DNA from: Lucinisca nassula
Lineage: Eukaryota > Mollusca > Bivalvia > Lucinida > Lucinidae
NCBI GenBank assembly: GCA_963580285.1
Contig: OY757019.1
Coordinates: 60,160,587-60,224,586, forward strand
Direction: 5' to 3'
Length of the DNA stretch: 64,000 nt
Part shown: one piece after another, positions 44,346 to 56,095 of the stretch
Layout: each line of letters opens with the position of its first letter
Position numbering within the stretch: the stretch's first letter is position 1
Notes under the pieces: model-generated
What the model was told of the DNA's origin: nothing
Database searches by the model: none
The model's input: only the letters and a program-made list of their open reading frames with translations
Made by a program: the position numbers and the translations under genes

Positions 44346-44822
44346 GTTTCTTTCTTTGTGGCCATCCAACTGCTTCTCCATCCCAACATTTTGGCCAGCA
44401 AACTCCAGCCCGTTCTGACAGAATCCAGTACACAAGTCCAGTTAAAATGTATACTCCAGTGCCATTACAGAGCCAAATTTTTGGACAAAGTCCAGCAAAG
44501 AAACCAAGAGGTGCGCAAAAAATAAGCAATGGTCTAGATGGTTTTCAAGAAATGCTAGCAACCAAATTTGGGGAATTTGATACCCATCTGAAAAGTGACC
44601 TTTAGAGTGTTTTGCAAAAGAACACAGAGGAAGCAACAAGAAGTTTGGAAAAGTGAAATAATGGTGAAACAAGTTAATAAGGAAATAGAATCTGAAATCG
44701 ACGACTTAACATCAGAAAACCTGGCAGTACAAAAGGAACTCAATGAAACAAAAATCAAACTCAACGAACTTACAAAACAATATGTGACTGATACACCCAA
44801 TAATGTTGAAAATGACATGTAA
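44346..44822 (+). pseudogene. Coiled-coil protein fragment, frameshifted
   Basis: Unrecognised. A plus-strand frame (44342-44605) gives a low-complexity head (QHFGQQTPARSDRIQYTSPV, SPAKKPRG) and DGFQEMLATKFGEFDTHLKS, then a stop. A second frame (44595-44822) continues with IMVKQVNKEIESEIDDLTSE and LAVQKELNETKIKLNELTKQ, a clear heptad-type coiled coil, ending DM-stop. One frame change joins the two. Could be LINE ORF1-like or a host gene exon; no nucleic-acid-binding motif is visible. Its last 100 bp recur at 46463. Confidence 0.5.
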
Positions 44823-45409
44823 AAGAAACATAATTATTTCCTTAAACTATATGAATGACAAGATGCCATAGCTTGTGCAGCTTGTGTGTGGATTTCCATA
44901 GAATATACACTGAACAAGTTGTGAGTGTCTTGTTCTTTGTTGTACCTGTTTTTGTTTTATGGGGTTACAGGCACATAACATGAAAATATATTTTCTATTT
45001 AACATGGATGACAACATGCCATAGCTGTGCAGCTTTATTTTTGTTCAACATACACTAGACAACATTTTAGGTGTCTAACTCTTGTTGTATCTGGGTTAGC
45101 AGCAATTTACCTGCCTGTGGTACCATATATGCCAACCTGTAACTGTTCTAAGTATCCTTAGCTTATGAGCTCTTAAGTAGTTAAATTGCTAACTGCTCTA
45201 GCAACTAAATATATAGTCACATGTTATTTATGCTGCAACAATGGGAGCAGCTGACCAACTTTTGTATTTGCAAAGCTGCTGCATTTGCAAAAGCTGCTCA
45301 CTAAATGCAAAAGCTGCTCACTTTTTTCCAGGAAAAAATAGTACTATGTTTTCATAATAATAGTTTTAATGGTATGTAAATTATTGACGTTGTTATGGAA
45401 CTAACTGTA

Positions 45410-45627
45410 AAGTAGAAGTAAAACAAAGATCAGGAATTGATACAATTAACTTACTCCACCCATAAAAGACACCAAAGGGAAAGAAATACAAACATTAAGC
45501 GACCAGACTATAATGGAAACCTAAGCAAAGGGAGGCCATAAGGACAGTTTCTTTCCCACAAAATGGCCATATGGCCATCCAAAATTAAAAGACACAAGTG
45601 ATACACACAGTCAGTAACAAACAACAT
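45410..45627 (-). mobile_element. Dispersed repeat B, copy 8
   Basis: GTAGAAGTAAAAC start in this orientation (the B 3' end), CCAAAGGGAAAGAAATAC, AGTTTCTTTCCCACAAAATG. Confidence 0.85.
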
Positions 45628-45944
45628 TATTATGTAAACCTGATTATTTAATATGGCAAATAAACTAATATTTTTGCTGAAAAGGTAAAGAGCTGTGTAT
45701 ATGCAAACGCTGCTTTCATTTTTTGGTAAAATACCAGTGTATTAACTGTTGTACTTACTAGAACTTAACAATTTGACCACTTTTTACTTTTTAGCTTATT
45801 AGTTTTTTCCCTTGTCTCGAATATAATTTTCTAGTCAAGCACCAAAATGTTGGTTGTTCAGTTAGAAATGTTCATGTTTTCTACTTTAATATGCTGCCTT
45901 TTTTCTATGAAGTCATCACAAAAACACACGTATATAAGTTTAAC

Positions 45945-46460
45945 CCTTGCAAACCCCCTTTTTATATAGTAAAACTGGGGTTTACAGGGGTTCACATTAT
46001 TTTTCTTATCTTTGCTAAAAAACATAGATTGTTCATACACGCTTGAACCTCCTCACTGAGGCGCTTCTAAAGAGTACACACAATCAATGTTAAGAGCAGA
46101 AATATGAAAAAGAACTGGAATAATTCATTGTGAAATTTTCAATTCCATAATTTGACAACTTAAAGACATTAAGCTTTTTCCTTTGCCTGAAATATAATTT
46201 TCTAATCAAGTACCAAAATATTGGTTGTTAATTTGGAAAATGTTCATGTTTTCCATTTAAATACGCTGCCTGTTTTCTATGAAGTCATCACGAAAACATG
46301 CCTATATAATTTTAACCCCTGCAAACCCCACTTTTCTAAAGTGAAACAGGGTTTACATGGTTATACACAATTGTTCTTATTTTTGTTTGAAAACATAGAT
46401 TGTATGTATTAGTTAGAGCTGCCTAACCAAGGTGGTTCTAACCTTTACACACAATCTGTG
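45945..46460. repeat. Two foldback G copies in tandem
   Basis: 45945-46110 and 46310-46460: TTAACCC-TGCAAACCCC, ACATAGATTGT mirrored by ACAATCAATGTTAAG. Each is preceded by a duplicate of CCAAAAT-TTGGTTGTT..ATGAAGTCATCAC. Third and partial fourth copies at 54960-55260 and 55330-55440. Confidence 0.65.
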
Positions 46461-46462
46461 GA

Positions 46463-46560
46463 CTGGCAGTAGAAAAGGAACTCAATGAAACAAAAATAAA
46501 ACTGAACAAACTTACAAAAGTTTATGTGGTTGATATATTCAATGATGTTGAAAATGACAT
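46463..46560 (+). pseudogene. Duplicate of the coiled-coil C-terminal exon
   Basis: 98 bp matching 44721-44820 (KELNETKIKLN..L, VENDM). An in-frame change K to E and other substitutions show it is a separate copy rather than an assembly repeat. No upstream exon accompanies it. Confidence 0.7.
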
Positions 46561-46561
46561 G

Positions 46562-46822
46562 TTTTGTTTGATTTGAGGTTTAATGTCTCCGTCAACACTA
46601 TATAGGTAATTTTGGAGAATTTGCTTCCATTTTGTGGGACTTTTACCTGGCATTGAGATGAAATGACATCACAAGCCTTGAGCCAAGTGAAACTAATAGG
46701 GTTTGAAAGTATGGACAACGACTTTGCATGGGCGGGCTTAGATCCTCTAAGTGGTTTACCAGTACTCGTGTGTGGTCGGATTGAGCTGGAAGCATCACGT
46801 AGCCCATCTATTTCTTCAAGCC
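46562..46822 (-). mobile_element. Retroposon A, copy 16
   Basis: Target duplication ATGACATG at 46554-46561 and 46823-46830, splitting the end of the duplicated exon. Confidence 0.88.
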
Positions 46823-46850
46823 ATGACATGTAAATAAATTGTTAACATAA

Positions 46851-47606
46851 CCAGTGCTTCAGCTGAAGTGCACGACCCGCCGGATGCTTTTAGCTTTATG
46901 AGTGTTACCATATATGGGTATGGCGGCCATTCTTGTCATGTGACCTGCACCTAAAACGGTTCGCCCAAATCATGCGCCTTATCGTTAGGAGCAAAAATAT
47001 ATCTTATACTTTAGTACTGTATTCTGAATCGTTTGCAGGATAAAATGCATTCTTACTTTTCCAATACAAAAGCCTATGTGTCAACGTTTGACCTAGGCAA
47101 AAAGAATGTCAAGGTCAACCCAGGGTCACCAGTTTAGCACTTTATGATAGGCCTACTTCCCAGATGCTATTTATCAAGTTTCGTGGAAATCTGCCCAGTG
47201 GTTCTGGAGTAGACTATGTTTGAAGAGTTTTTACCATATATGGCTTGGTGGCCATTTTGGTCATGTGACCTGGACCCCATGAGCAAATTTTGGTTTCCCC
47301 CCATCCCATAGAGGCTCCATATGAAATTTGACTTCAATCGGCCCAACGGTTACCGAGGAGCCGAGTTCGAAAATTTTCACATTTTTCGCCTCGGCGAGGC
47401 TATATTAAATGGAATGTAATATTTGGCAAGTTCATTGGTTAGATATCATTGATATCTATCAGTATGCCAAAAATTATTTAAATATTCCAATTTTCACAAA
47501 CGGGTTACGGACGGACAGACAGACTGACAGAATGACACGGTGATTTTAGGGCACTCTTAGAAAATCAACCGACTTCAGTCGGTCACTTTTTCTGCGGGTC
47601 GTGCAA
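46851..47606 (-). mobile_element. Element C, copy 2 (undisrupted, about 755 bp)
   Basis: CCAGTGCTTCAGCTGAAGTG, GCACGACCCGCC at the left, GCGGGTCGTGCA at the right. Two CCATATATGG boxes (46908, 47234). Without the 314-bp internal duplication of copy 1. Confidence 0.85.
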
Positions 47607-48277
47607 TAATATGAAAAGGTATATTTCCTTCAACAATAAGAATGGCAAGATGCCATAGCTTGTGCAGCTTTCCATAGAACATACATTGGACAAGTTTTTA
47701 GCTCACCTGGGCCGAAGGCCCCAGGGGCGCTTATAGTATAGTGGGTCCTCCGTCGTCCGTCCACACTTTTGAGCAGCAATGTCTCTGCAGCCTGCAGGCT
47801 GATCTCAATCATTTCTCATCCGTAGCATGCCTGTGGTGGGCAATTGATGACATAAACTTTTTTTTCGAAATCGCTCTCAAACTTTGGTTGCTATGGCAAC
47901 CACAAGGTCCCATAGACTTACAATGGGAAAATGCTTGTCATCACCGTAGCGCCTTCAGTTTTGATCGGATCTTTCTGAAACTTATATGCAAGGTGGCTGG
48001 GGATAAAATCTCGGATGAATTCGAAAACCGGTCAAGTCGGCACATTTATCATAGGGTAACGACCCTTTGATTGCTGAAAATGCCAATTTTTGACCTTGTC
48101 ATCACCGTAGCCCCTTCAGTTTTGATCGGATTTTTCTGAAACTTATATGTAAGGTGGCTGGGGATAAAAACTCGGATGAGTTCGAAAACCGGCCTATTTT
48201 TTATAGAGTTACGTCCCTTTGATTGCCGAAAATATCCGATGTTTGACCTTGTCATCACGGTAGCCCCTTCAGTTTTG

Positions 48278-48803
48278 TGTTGGTTGGCGCCTGATGCTCC
48301 GTCTTTGGTCGGGCCCCTCGGAGTCTAACTGCTGGTTTTCTTTTGCTCCAGCAATTCTGTGGTATGCTGTCGAGTCCTCAACCTAGTTTCATCTCTGTAG
48401 TTTTTTTTATTGTATGTTCTCGGAGATGTTACACTGATGAGTTAGGAAGCCTTCATGCGGACTAAACAAAATTAGTGTAAAGAGGTAAAGGCGAGGATTA
48501 TGGCCATGTAAAATCGATTTAAGCCCCCCAGTCGAATTATTTCCACTCATGTTTCCAAGGCGGTTCTTGTGTGGCGGTTTATTTATGTTGTTGTTTGTTA
48601 CTTACTGTGTGTATCACTTGTGTCTTTTTATTTTGGATGGCCATTTGGCCATTTTGTGGGAAAGTAACTGTCCTTATGGCCTTCCTTTGTTTAGGTTTCC
48701 ATTATGGTCTGGTCGCTTCATGTTTGTGTTTCTTTCCCTTTGGTGTCTTTGATGGGTGGAGTAAGTTAATTGTATCGATTCCTGATCTTTGTTTTACTTC
48801 TAC
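48278..48803 (+). mobile_element. Dispersed repeat B, copy 9, the best-bounded copy
   Basis: 526 bp from TGTTGGTTGGCGCCTGATG to TTTTACTTCTAC, flanked by TTTG (48274-48277, 48804-48807). Without it the E core repeat is continuous. Confidence 0.88.
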
Positions 48804-49194
48804 TTTGATCGGATCTTTCTAAAACTTACATAAAAGGTGGCTGGGGATTAAACCTCGGATGAGTTTGAATACCGGCCAAATCGGCCCATTTATAGAGTTA
48901 CATTTTTTATTTTTATTTGCCTTCACTGCATATGGTGTTGTGCCGTGTGGCGGCCGTAAAACGTCTCCCCGTACATCAACCATAGTGCAGTTTATATTTT
49001 ACTTTTGTCCTTTGAGATCAGCGTGAATATTCTGAGAAATTAGAAATACATTATTGGTTTAGACTCATATTCTAGACAGGTTTTTAACTATTTGGACCCC
49101 ATTTTGATTCATATCAGTCTTTGAATCGACTGCCTATTCAAAAGTCGCAGAATTGCAGTATGTTCCCTCTGGCTTTCTTTGCCGGATCATTACA

Positions 49195-49240
49195 GGGTCA
49201 CTGATGAGGCTTTATTAGCCGAAACTACGTAGTATGACCC
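49195..49240 (+). ncRNA. Type I hammerhead ribozyme (D'), dimer copy 1
   Basis: GGGTCA, CTGATGA, GGCT-TTATT-AGCC, GAAA, ACT-ACGT-AGT, cleavage triplet GTA, TGACCC. Every stem pairs perfectly and the core is canonical. Confidence 0.93.
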
Positions 49241-49578
49241 ATCTTCTTTCTTATGAATGTTTTCATTGCTCTTAAAGGAACACATTTTTTTATTTTTATT
49301 TGCCTTCCCTGCAGCTGGTGTTGTGCCGTGTGGCGGCCGTAAAACGTCTCCCCGTACATCAACCATAGTGCAGTTTATATTTTACTTTTTGTCCTTTGAG
49401 ATCAGCGTGAATATTCTGAGAAATCAGAAATACATTATTGGTTTAGACTCATATTCTAGACAGGTTTTTAACTATTTGGACCCCATTTTGATTCATATCA
49501 GTCTTTGAATCGACTGCCTATTCAAAACTCGCAAAATTGCAGTATGTTCCCTCTGGCTTTCTTTGCCGGATCATTACA

Positions 49579-49624
49579 GGGTCACTGATGAGGCTTTATT
49601 AGCCGAAACTACGTAGTATGACCC
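49579..49624 (+). ncRNA. Type I hammerhead ribozyme (D'), dimer copy 2
   Basis: Identical to the copy 384 bp upstream. Self-cleavage at both would release a 384-nt unit. Confidence 0.93.
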
Positions 49625-51375
49625 ATGTTCTTTCTTATGAATGTTTTCATTGCTCTTAAAGAGACACATTTTTTATTTTTATTTACGTCTCTTTGATTGC
49701 TGAAAATGCCGATTTTAGACATTGTCATCACCGTAGTCCTTTCAGTTTTGATCGGATCTTTCTGAAACTTATATATAAGGTGGCTGGAGATAAAAACTCG
49801 GATGAGTTTGAAAACTGGCCAAGTCCGCCCATTTATCATAGAGTTATGTCCCTTTGATTGCTTAAAATGCCTCTTTTTGACCTTGCTCCTTCAGTTTTGA
49901 TCGGATCTTTCTGAAACTTATATGCTGGGGATTACCATTTTTCATAGAGTTACAACCCTTTGATTGCTGAAAATGCCGATTTTTTACATTGTCATCACCG
50001 TAGCTCATTCAGTTTTGACTGAATCTTCTGAAACTTATGTACAAGTAAGTCCTATTTAAAAGATTGGACGAGTTTGAAAACTAGCAATGTGGGTCAATTA
50101 CTGATGGAGTTATGTCCCCTCTTTTGCTGAAAATGCTTATTTTTGACCTTGTCATCACCGTAGCCCCTTCAGTTTTGATTGGATCTTCTTGAAACTTACA
50201 AACAAGTAAGTCAGGGATGAAAGCTCGGATGAGTTAAAAAACTGACGAGGTTGGCTCATCTATTGTAGAGTTAACGTCCCCTTTACTGCTTAAAAATCCT
50301 ATTTTTGATTTTATTATCACCATAGCCCCTTCAGTTTGCATCGGACTTTTTTGTAACTTACATGTTAGTGTAAGGGATAAAACCTTGGCTGAGTTAAAAA
50401 TTGGTGAGGTCGGCATTTATTTCGGAGAGTTATGTCCCCCTTGATTATAGAAAATGCTTATTTTTGACCTTGTCATCACCGTAGCCCCTTCAGTTTTGAT
50501 CGGATCTTCCTGAAGCTTACATACAAATAAGTTCGGGTTAAGAGCTTTGAAATGTTCGAACATTAGCGATGTAGGATTGAATACTCGTGGAGTTATGTTT
50601 TTTGACCTTATTATCACCGTAGTCCCTTCATTTTATATCGGATCTTCTTGAAAGTTACACATAAGCAAGTCATGGATAAAAGCTTGAATGAGTTTGAAAA
50701 CCGGTGAGGTCAGCCTACTTATCATAGAGCTACATTCTACTTGATTTGCAGAACATGCTTACCGTGTCATCACCTTGTCCTCCCATAAATCCTTCAGTAA
50801 AGGTTGGCACCTCCTGACACTTCGAATCTGTTAGCTCAGGTGAGCGATATAGGACCATCTTTGTACTCTCGATTTTTGTATGTTTTTGTTTTATGGATTT
50901 ATGTAAACATTATAACTTGAACGATGGTTTTATTTAATATGGATGGCAAGATGCCATAGCTGTGCAGCTTTACTTTTGTTCAGCATGCATCAGACAAAAT
51001 TTTAGATGTCTAGTTCTTGTATCTGGGTAAGCAGCAATTTACATGCCTGTGGTACCATCTATGCCACCTTCATATAAAGCTTGTAAAATTTGCTGTCAGC
51101 AGGAAAAGTGGACAGTTTTAATGGCTAATTCCACAGCCAATCACATTAGAACAATGCAACTGTCCAAAGCATCCTTAGCTTAATGAGCTCATAAGTTGTC
51201 AAATTGCTAACTGCTCTAGCAATAACTAAATATCTAATAACATGTTATTTATGCTGAAAAATGAGAGCAGCTGACCAACCTTTGCATTTGCAAAGGCTGC
51301 TCACTAATTGCTAAAGCTGCTCACTTTTTCTCTAGGAAAAAATCAGTATTTTTGTCATAATAAATGATGGAAGTT

Positions 51376-54354
51376 ATTAGCTCACCTGTCACGTAGTGAC
51401 AAGGTGAGCTTTTGTGATCATTTTTTGTCCGTTGTCCGTCGTGCGTGCGTACGTGCGTGCTTCCGTGCGTCCGTAAACAATTTCAAATAAGTATATCGCT
51501 AATACCCCATGGTCAATCTTGATCAAATTTCATGAGAAGCATCATCAGGTAGGGGGGAAGGCTGCATAAGGTTTTTGGGCTGATCAGATTGGAATTCTGG
51601 TTGCCATGGCAACATATAGCTCCCATAGACTTACAATGGGAAAAAAATAAAATATCTTCTTCTCTGAAACCACAGGGCCCAGAGCTTAGATATAAAGCAT
51701 GTATAAATGGCCAGTGGTCACCTACATAATTCCTGCCAATCATGCCCCTGGGGTCCAAATTGGCCACGACCGGGGGCCCCTTCACTCCAATAGACTCATA
51801 ATGGAACAAAAAGCTTCAAAAATCTTCTTCTCAGAAACCACAGGGCCCAGAGCTTAGATATTTAGCATGTAGCAACGGCAAGTGGTCACCTACATAATTC
51901 CTGCCAATCATGCCCCTGGGGTCCAAACAGGCCACGCCCCGGGGCCCTTTAGCTCCTATAGACTCATAATTGAAAAAAGCTTCAAAAATCTTCTTCTCTG
52001 AAACCATAGGGCCCAGAGCTGAAATATTTGGCATGTAGCAACGGCAAGTGGTCACCTACATAATTCCTGCCAATCATGTCCCTGGGGTCCAATTTGGCCA
52101 CATCCCGGGGCCCCTTAGCTCCCATAGACACATAATGGAAAAAAGCTTCAAAAATCTTCTTCTCAGAAACCATAGGGCCCAGAGCTTAGATATTTAGCAT
52201 GTAGCAACGGCCAGTGGTCAACTACATAATTCCTGCGAATCATGCCCCTGGGTTCTAAATTGGCGACGCCCCGGGGCCCTTTTGCTCCCAAAGACTCATT
52301 ATGGAACAAAAAGCTTCAAAAATCTTCTTCTCGGAAACCACAGGGCCCAGAGCTTAGATATTTAGCATGTAGCAATGGAAAGTGGTCACCTACATAATTC
52401 CTGCCAATCATGCCCCTGGGGTCCAAACGGGCCATGTCCGGGGACCCTTTAGCTCCTATAGACTCATAATGGAAATAAGCTTCAAAAATCTTCTTCTCTG
52501 AAACTAAAGGGCCCAGAGCTGAGATATTTGGCATGTAGCAACGGCAAGTGGTCACCTACATAATTCCTGCCAATCATGCCCCTTGATCCAAATTGGCCAC
52601 ACCCCGGGGCCCCTTAGCTGCCATAGACTCATAATGGAACAAAAAGCTTCAAAAATCTTCTTCTCGGAAACCACAGGGCCCAGAGCTTAGATATTTAGCA
52701 TGTAGCAATGGCAAGTGGTCACCCACATAATTCCTGCCAATCATGCCCCTGGGGTCCAAATGGGCCACACCCTGGGACCCCTTCACTCCTATAGACTCAT
52801 AATGGTAAAAAAAAAACTTCAAAATTGTTCTTCTCTGAAACCACAGCGCCCAGAGCTTAGATATTTATCATGTAGCAATGGCATGTGGTCACCTACATAA
52901 ATCCTGCCAATCATGCCCATGGGGTCCAAATGGGCCACGCCCCCGGGCCCCTTAGATCCCATAGACTCATAATGGAAAAAAAGCTTCAAAAATCTTCTTC
53001 TCTGAAACCACAGGGCCCAGAGCTTAGATATTTACCATGTAGCAATGACAAGTGGTCACCTACATAAATCCTGCCAATCATGCCCCTGGGGTCCAAATGG
53101 GCCACACCCTGGGACCCCCTTAGCTCCCATAGACTCATAATGGAAAAACAAAACTTCAAAAATCTTCTTCTCTGAAACCACAGGGCCCAGAGCTTAGATA
53201 TTTAGCATGTAGCAACGGCAAGTGGTCACCTACATATTTCCTGCTAATCATGTCCCTGGGGTCCAAATGGGCCACGCCCCGTGGCCCCTTAGCTCCCATA
53301 GACTCACAAAGGAAAAAGCTTCCAAAATCTTCTTCTCCGAAACTGTGAAGCACAGAACTTAGATATTTAGTATCTAGCAACATAAAATAGCCAGCTACAT
53401 AAATCCTGCTAATCCTGCTAACCCTGCCCCTGGGGTCAAAATTGGCCACGCCCGAGCTCATCACCTCCAATATACTTATAATGGAAAAAAACTTAAAAAA
53501 TCTTCTTCTATGAAACCATAAGGCCCAGAGCTTAGATTTTTAGATGTAGCAACGTCAAGTGGCCACCTACATAAATCCTGCCAGTTATGCCCCTGGGATC
53601 CAAATTGGCCCCACCCCAGGGTCCTTTAGCTTCCATAGACCTACAATTGGAGAAACTTCAAATATCTTCTTCTCTGAAACCACAGGGCCCTTATATTAAA
53701 AAAAGGAAGAAAAATACCAATTTAAAATGGGGAAAAAACTCTTCTTCTCTGAAACCATAAGTCCCAGAGCTTAGGTATTTAGCATGTAGCAATGTCGAGT
53801 GGTCGCCTACATAAATCCTGCCAATCATGCCCCTGGGGTCCAAATCCTGTGGCCCCTTAACTCCAACAAACTTATAGTGAAAAAAGACCAAACATCTTCT
53901 TTGAAACCATGAAGTACAGACCTTAGATATTTAGTATACAGCAACACAAAATTGTCGCCTATATAAATCCTGCCAACCGTGCCCTTTGGGTCAAAATTGG
54001 CCAAGCCCCAGGGCTCATTAGCTTCTATAGACTTATACTGGAAAAAAATTGAAGAAATCTTTTCTCCAAAACCATAAGGCACAGATTTTGTTTGATTTGA
54101 GGTTTTACATCCCCGACAACACTGTATAGGTCATCTTGGAGATGTCTCTTCCAATTTTGTGGGACTTTTACCAGATATTGAGATGAAATTACATCTCAAG
54201 CCCTGTCACCCAATGAATCCAGTAGGGTTTATAAGCATGGACACCGCTTTGCCTGACCTTAGATATTTAGTATGTAGCAATGTCAAGTGGTCTCCTACAC
54301 TAATGATTTTCTGGTACACAGGTGAGAGATATAGGGCCATTGGGCCCTCTTGTA
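51376..54354. mobile_element. Element F: hairpin-ended element with about 165-bp core repeats
   Basis: Left end AGCTCACCT-GTCAC-GTA-GTGAC-A-AGGTGAGCT is a hairpin with only one bulged base. The right end has ACAGGTGAGAGATATAGGG, then GGGCCCTCTTGTA. About 16 core units between, each with TCTTCTCTGAAACCACAGGG, CCCAGAGCTTAGATATTTAG, GTGGTCACCTACATAATTCC and GCCCCTGGGGTCC; the last ones are decayed. Minus-strand ORFs here are read-throughs of the repeat. Copy 17 of retroposon A lies near its right end. Confidence 0.8.
54087..54258 (-). mobile_element. Retroposon A, copy 17
   Basis: TTTGATTTGAGGTTTTACAT, GTGGGACTTTTACC, CCCAATGAATCCAGTAGGG. Interrupts a core unit of element F. Confidence 0.85.
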
Positions 54355-54464
54355 ATGATATATAAACTAATGACATTGTTAGTTAACCAATCAGAAAAAC
54401 TGATCATTAAATATGGCAAATATACCAAACATTTTTGCTGAAAAAAGATAAAGTAGAAGTAAAA

Positions 54465-54858
54465 CAGTGATCAAGAATCGATACAATTAACTTACACCTC
54501 CCATCAGAGACACCAAAGGGAAAGAAGCACTAACATGGAGTGACTAGACCCTAATGGAAACAATGACAGAGGAAAGCCAAAAGGACAGTTACTTTGCCAC
54601 AAAACGGCCAACTGGCTATTCAAAATAAAAATCTATAAGCGATACATACAGTTTCCGACAAACAATTACACAAATTTACCGCCACTGAAGATCCGCCTTG
54701 GAACGGTCAGTGAAAAGAATTCCACTCATCAGTGCAACATCTCCAATGACATACAAATCAAACAGCTACAGGGATGCAATAACGCTGGGGACTCGACAGC
54801 AAGAAACCACTGAAATGCTGGAGCAAAAGAAAACCAACAGTTAGACTCCGAGGGAAGC
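54465..54858 (-). mobile_element. Dispersed repeat B, copy 10
   Basis: Starts GTAGAAGTAAAACAG (the 3' end) and runs to CTCCGAGGGAAGC. Confidence 0.85.
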
Positions 54859-56095
54859 TGCTTACATTTTTTGAGCAAAAACAACAGAGTATTAAAATTG
54901 TACTTACTAGAACTGTTAATAGTTTTACCACTTACTAGCTCATTAGTTTTTTCCCTTGTCTCAAATATAATTTTATAGTCAAGCACCAAAATGTTGGTTG
55001 TTCTGATGGAAAATGTTCATTTTTTTTCTATTTTAATATGCTGCCGTTTTTAAATGGAGTCGTCACGAAAACACACCTATATAATTTTAACCCTTGCAAA
55101 CCCTACTTTTGTATGGAAAACTGACGTTTGCAGGGATTTATATTATTTTTCGTATCTTTGCTCCAAAATATAGATTGATCATACTCTATAGAACCACCTC
55201 AGAGGCGCTTCTAAGGAGTATGCACAATCAATGTTAAGAGCAGAAATATGAAAAAAAATGGAACGTTTCATTGTGATAGTTTCACTTTAATAATTTGACC
55301 ACTTACAAGATACTTAGTTTTTTCCCTTGACTAAAGTACAATTTTCTAGTCAAGTACCAAAATATTGGTTGTTCATTTGAAAAATGATAATGTTTTCAAT
55401 TTTAATACGTTGCCTGTTTTCTATGAAGTCATCACGAAACCAAAAGCAAAAGTGAACAAATGAAAAGGCTAAGACAAAATCCTGAATACAAATTACTAGA
55501 AAGTAAAAGGAAAAACTGAAAAACATGACACCAGAACAAAAGTGTAATATTTACCTACAAACGAAAGAAAGTATGAAATGGCTGAGGCAAGAAAAGGAGT
55601 ATAAGTCAAAAGAAAGCAAATCTAAGAAAGAAAAAAATCAGGAAATGTCTGAAAAAAAAGAAAGGAAGAATTTGACCAGAACAAAAAGCAAAGTATGAAA
55701 CAACTAAGGGAAAAATATGTATAAGTCGAAAGAAAGCAACTCGAAGAAAAAATCAGAAAAAATGTCTGAAAAAAGGAAGGAAAAACTTGACCAGAAAAAA
55801 AGAAGCAAAATATGAAACAACTGAGGGACAAAAGTGAGTATAACTAAAAAAAAAAAAAACATAAATAAGACTAAACCAAATATATGTTTCCAAAACAAAA
55901 GGAAAAGTTTAAACAAACAAAAGAAACAATTTATGAAAGAAGTAGAGGAAAGCGTGACTATAGAGTCACGGAAAGTGAAAGTAATAAAGATAAAATAAAA
56001 TCTTTGTCTAGTGGAGAAGAGGAAGTTATTAATAGGAGAAAGAAACAAAATATGAAGGAACACAGAAAAAGATCAACTTAAGAAACAAAAGACCT

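Larger units (their letters stand above)
48902..49682 (+). mobile_element. Dimeric hammerhead repeat (retrozyme-like), subfamily D'
   Basis: Two nearly identical monomers of about 380 bp bounded by three copies of an ATTTTTTATTTTTATTT block (48902, 49283, 49664). Each monomer: TGGTGTTGTGCCGTGTGG, GGCCGTAAAACGTCTCC, GTTTATATTTTAC, ribozyme, TTCTTTCTTATGAATG. Perfect 4-bp flanks TTAC at 48898-48901 and 49683-49686; removing the insert restores the element E unit. A tandem dimer is what reverse transcription of a circular or multimeric RNA would leave. Confidence 0.92.
47697..50870. mobile_element. Element E: hairpin-ended element with about 155-bp core repeats
   Basis: Left end AGCTCACCTGGGCC-GAA-GGCCCCAGG forms a hairpin; right end TTAGCTCAGGTGAGCGATAT. 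Core units carry GTCATCACCGTAGCCCCTTC, TTTGATCGGATCTT and ATAAAA-CTCGGATGAG (47937, 48098, 48251, 49724, 49991, 50151, 50472 and others). Repeat B copy 9 and the hammerhead dimer are inserted in it. Pearl/HINE-like by architecture. Confidence 0.7.
44721..55440. repeat. Segmental tandem duplication, unit 2 expanded by insertions
   Basis: Unit 1 is about 44721-46460. Unit 2 begins at 46463 and its pieces resume after each insertion: 46463-46561, 46823-46850, 47606-47696, 50870-51375, 54355-54464 and 54860-55440. Matching landmarks: GCAAGATGCCATAGC, TAAGCAGCAATTTAC, GGAGCAGCTGACCAAC, ATATGGCAAATA, CCAAAATGTTGGTTGTTC. The insertions are A copy 16, element C copy 2, element E, element F and B copy 10. 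B copy 8 in unit 1 has no counterpart at the same site. Confidence 0.75.

Noticed and set aside
26698..48822. Similar ORFs in repeat B copies (GFHYGLVASCLCFF, GVFDGWS)
   Set aside because: Similarity follows from nucleotide identity of young B copies. Other copies have stops in the same frame, and the frame starts at different points.
51513..53891. Series of minus-strand ORFs repeating GMIGRNYVGDHLPLL and LSSGPCGFREEDF
   Set aside because: They are the translation of element F core repeats. The period is not kept in frame, the ORFs are broken at unit boundaries, and there is no start or other domain.
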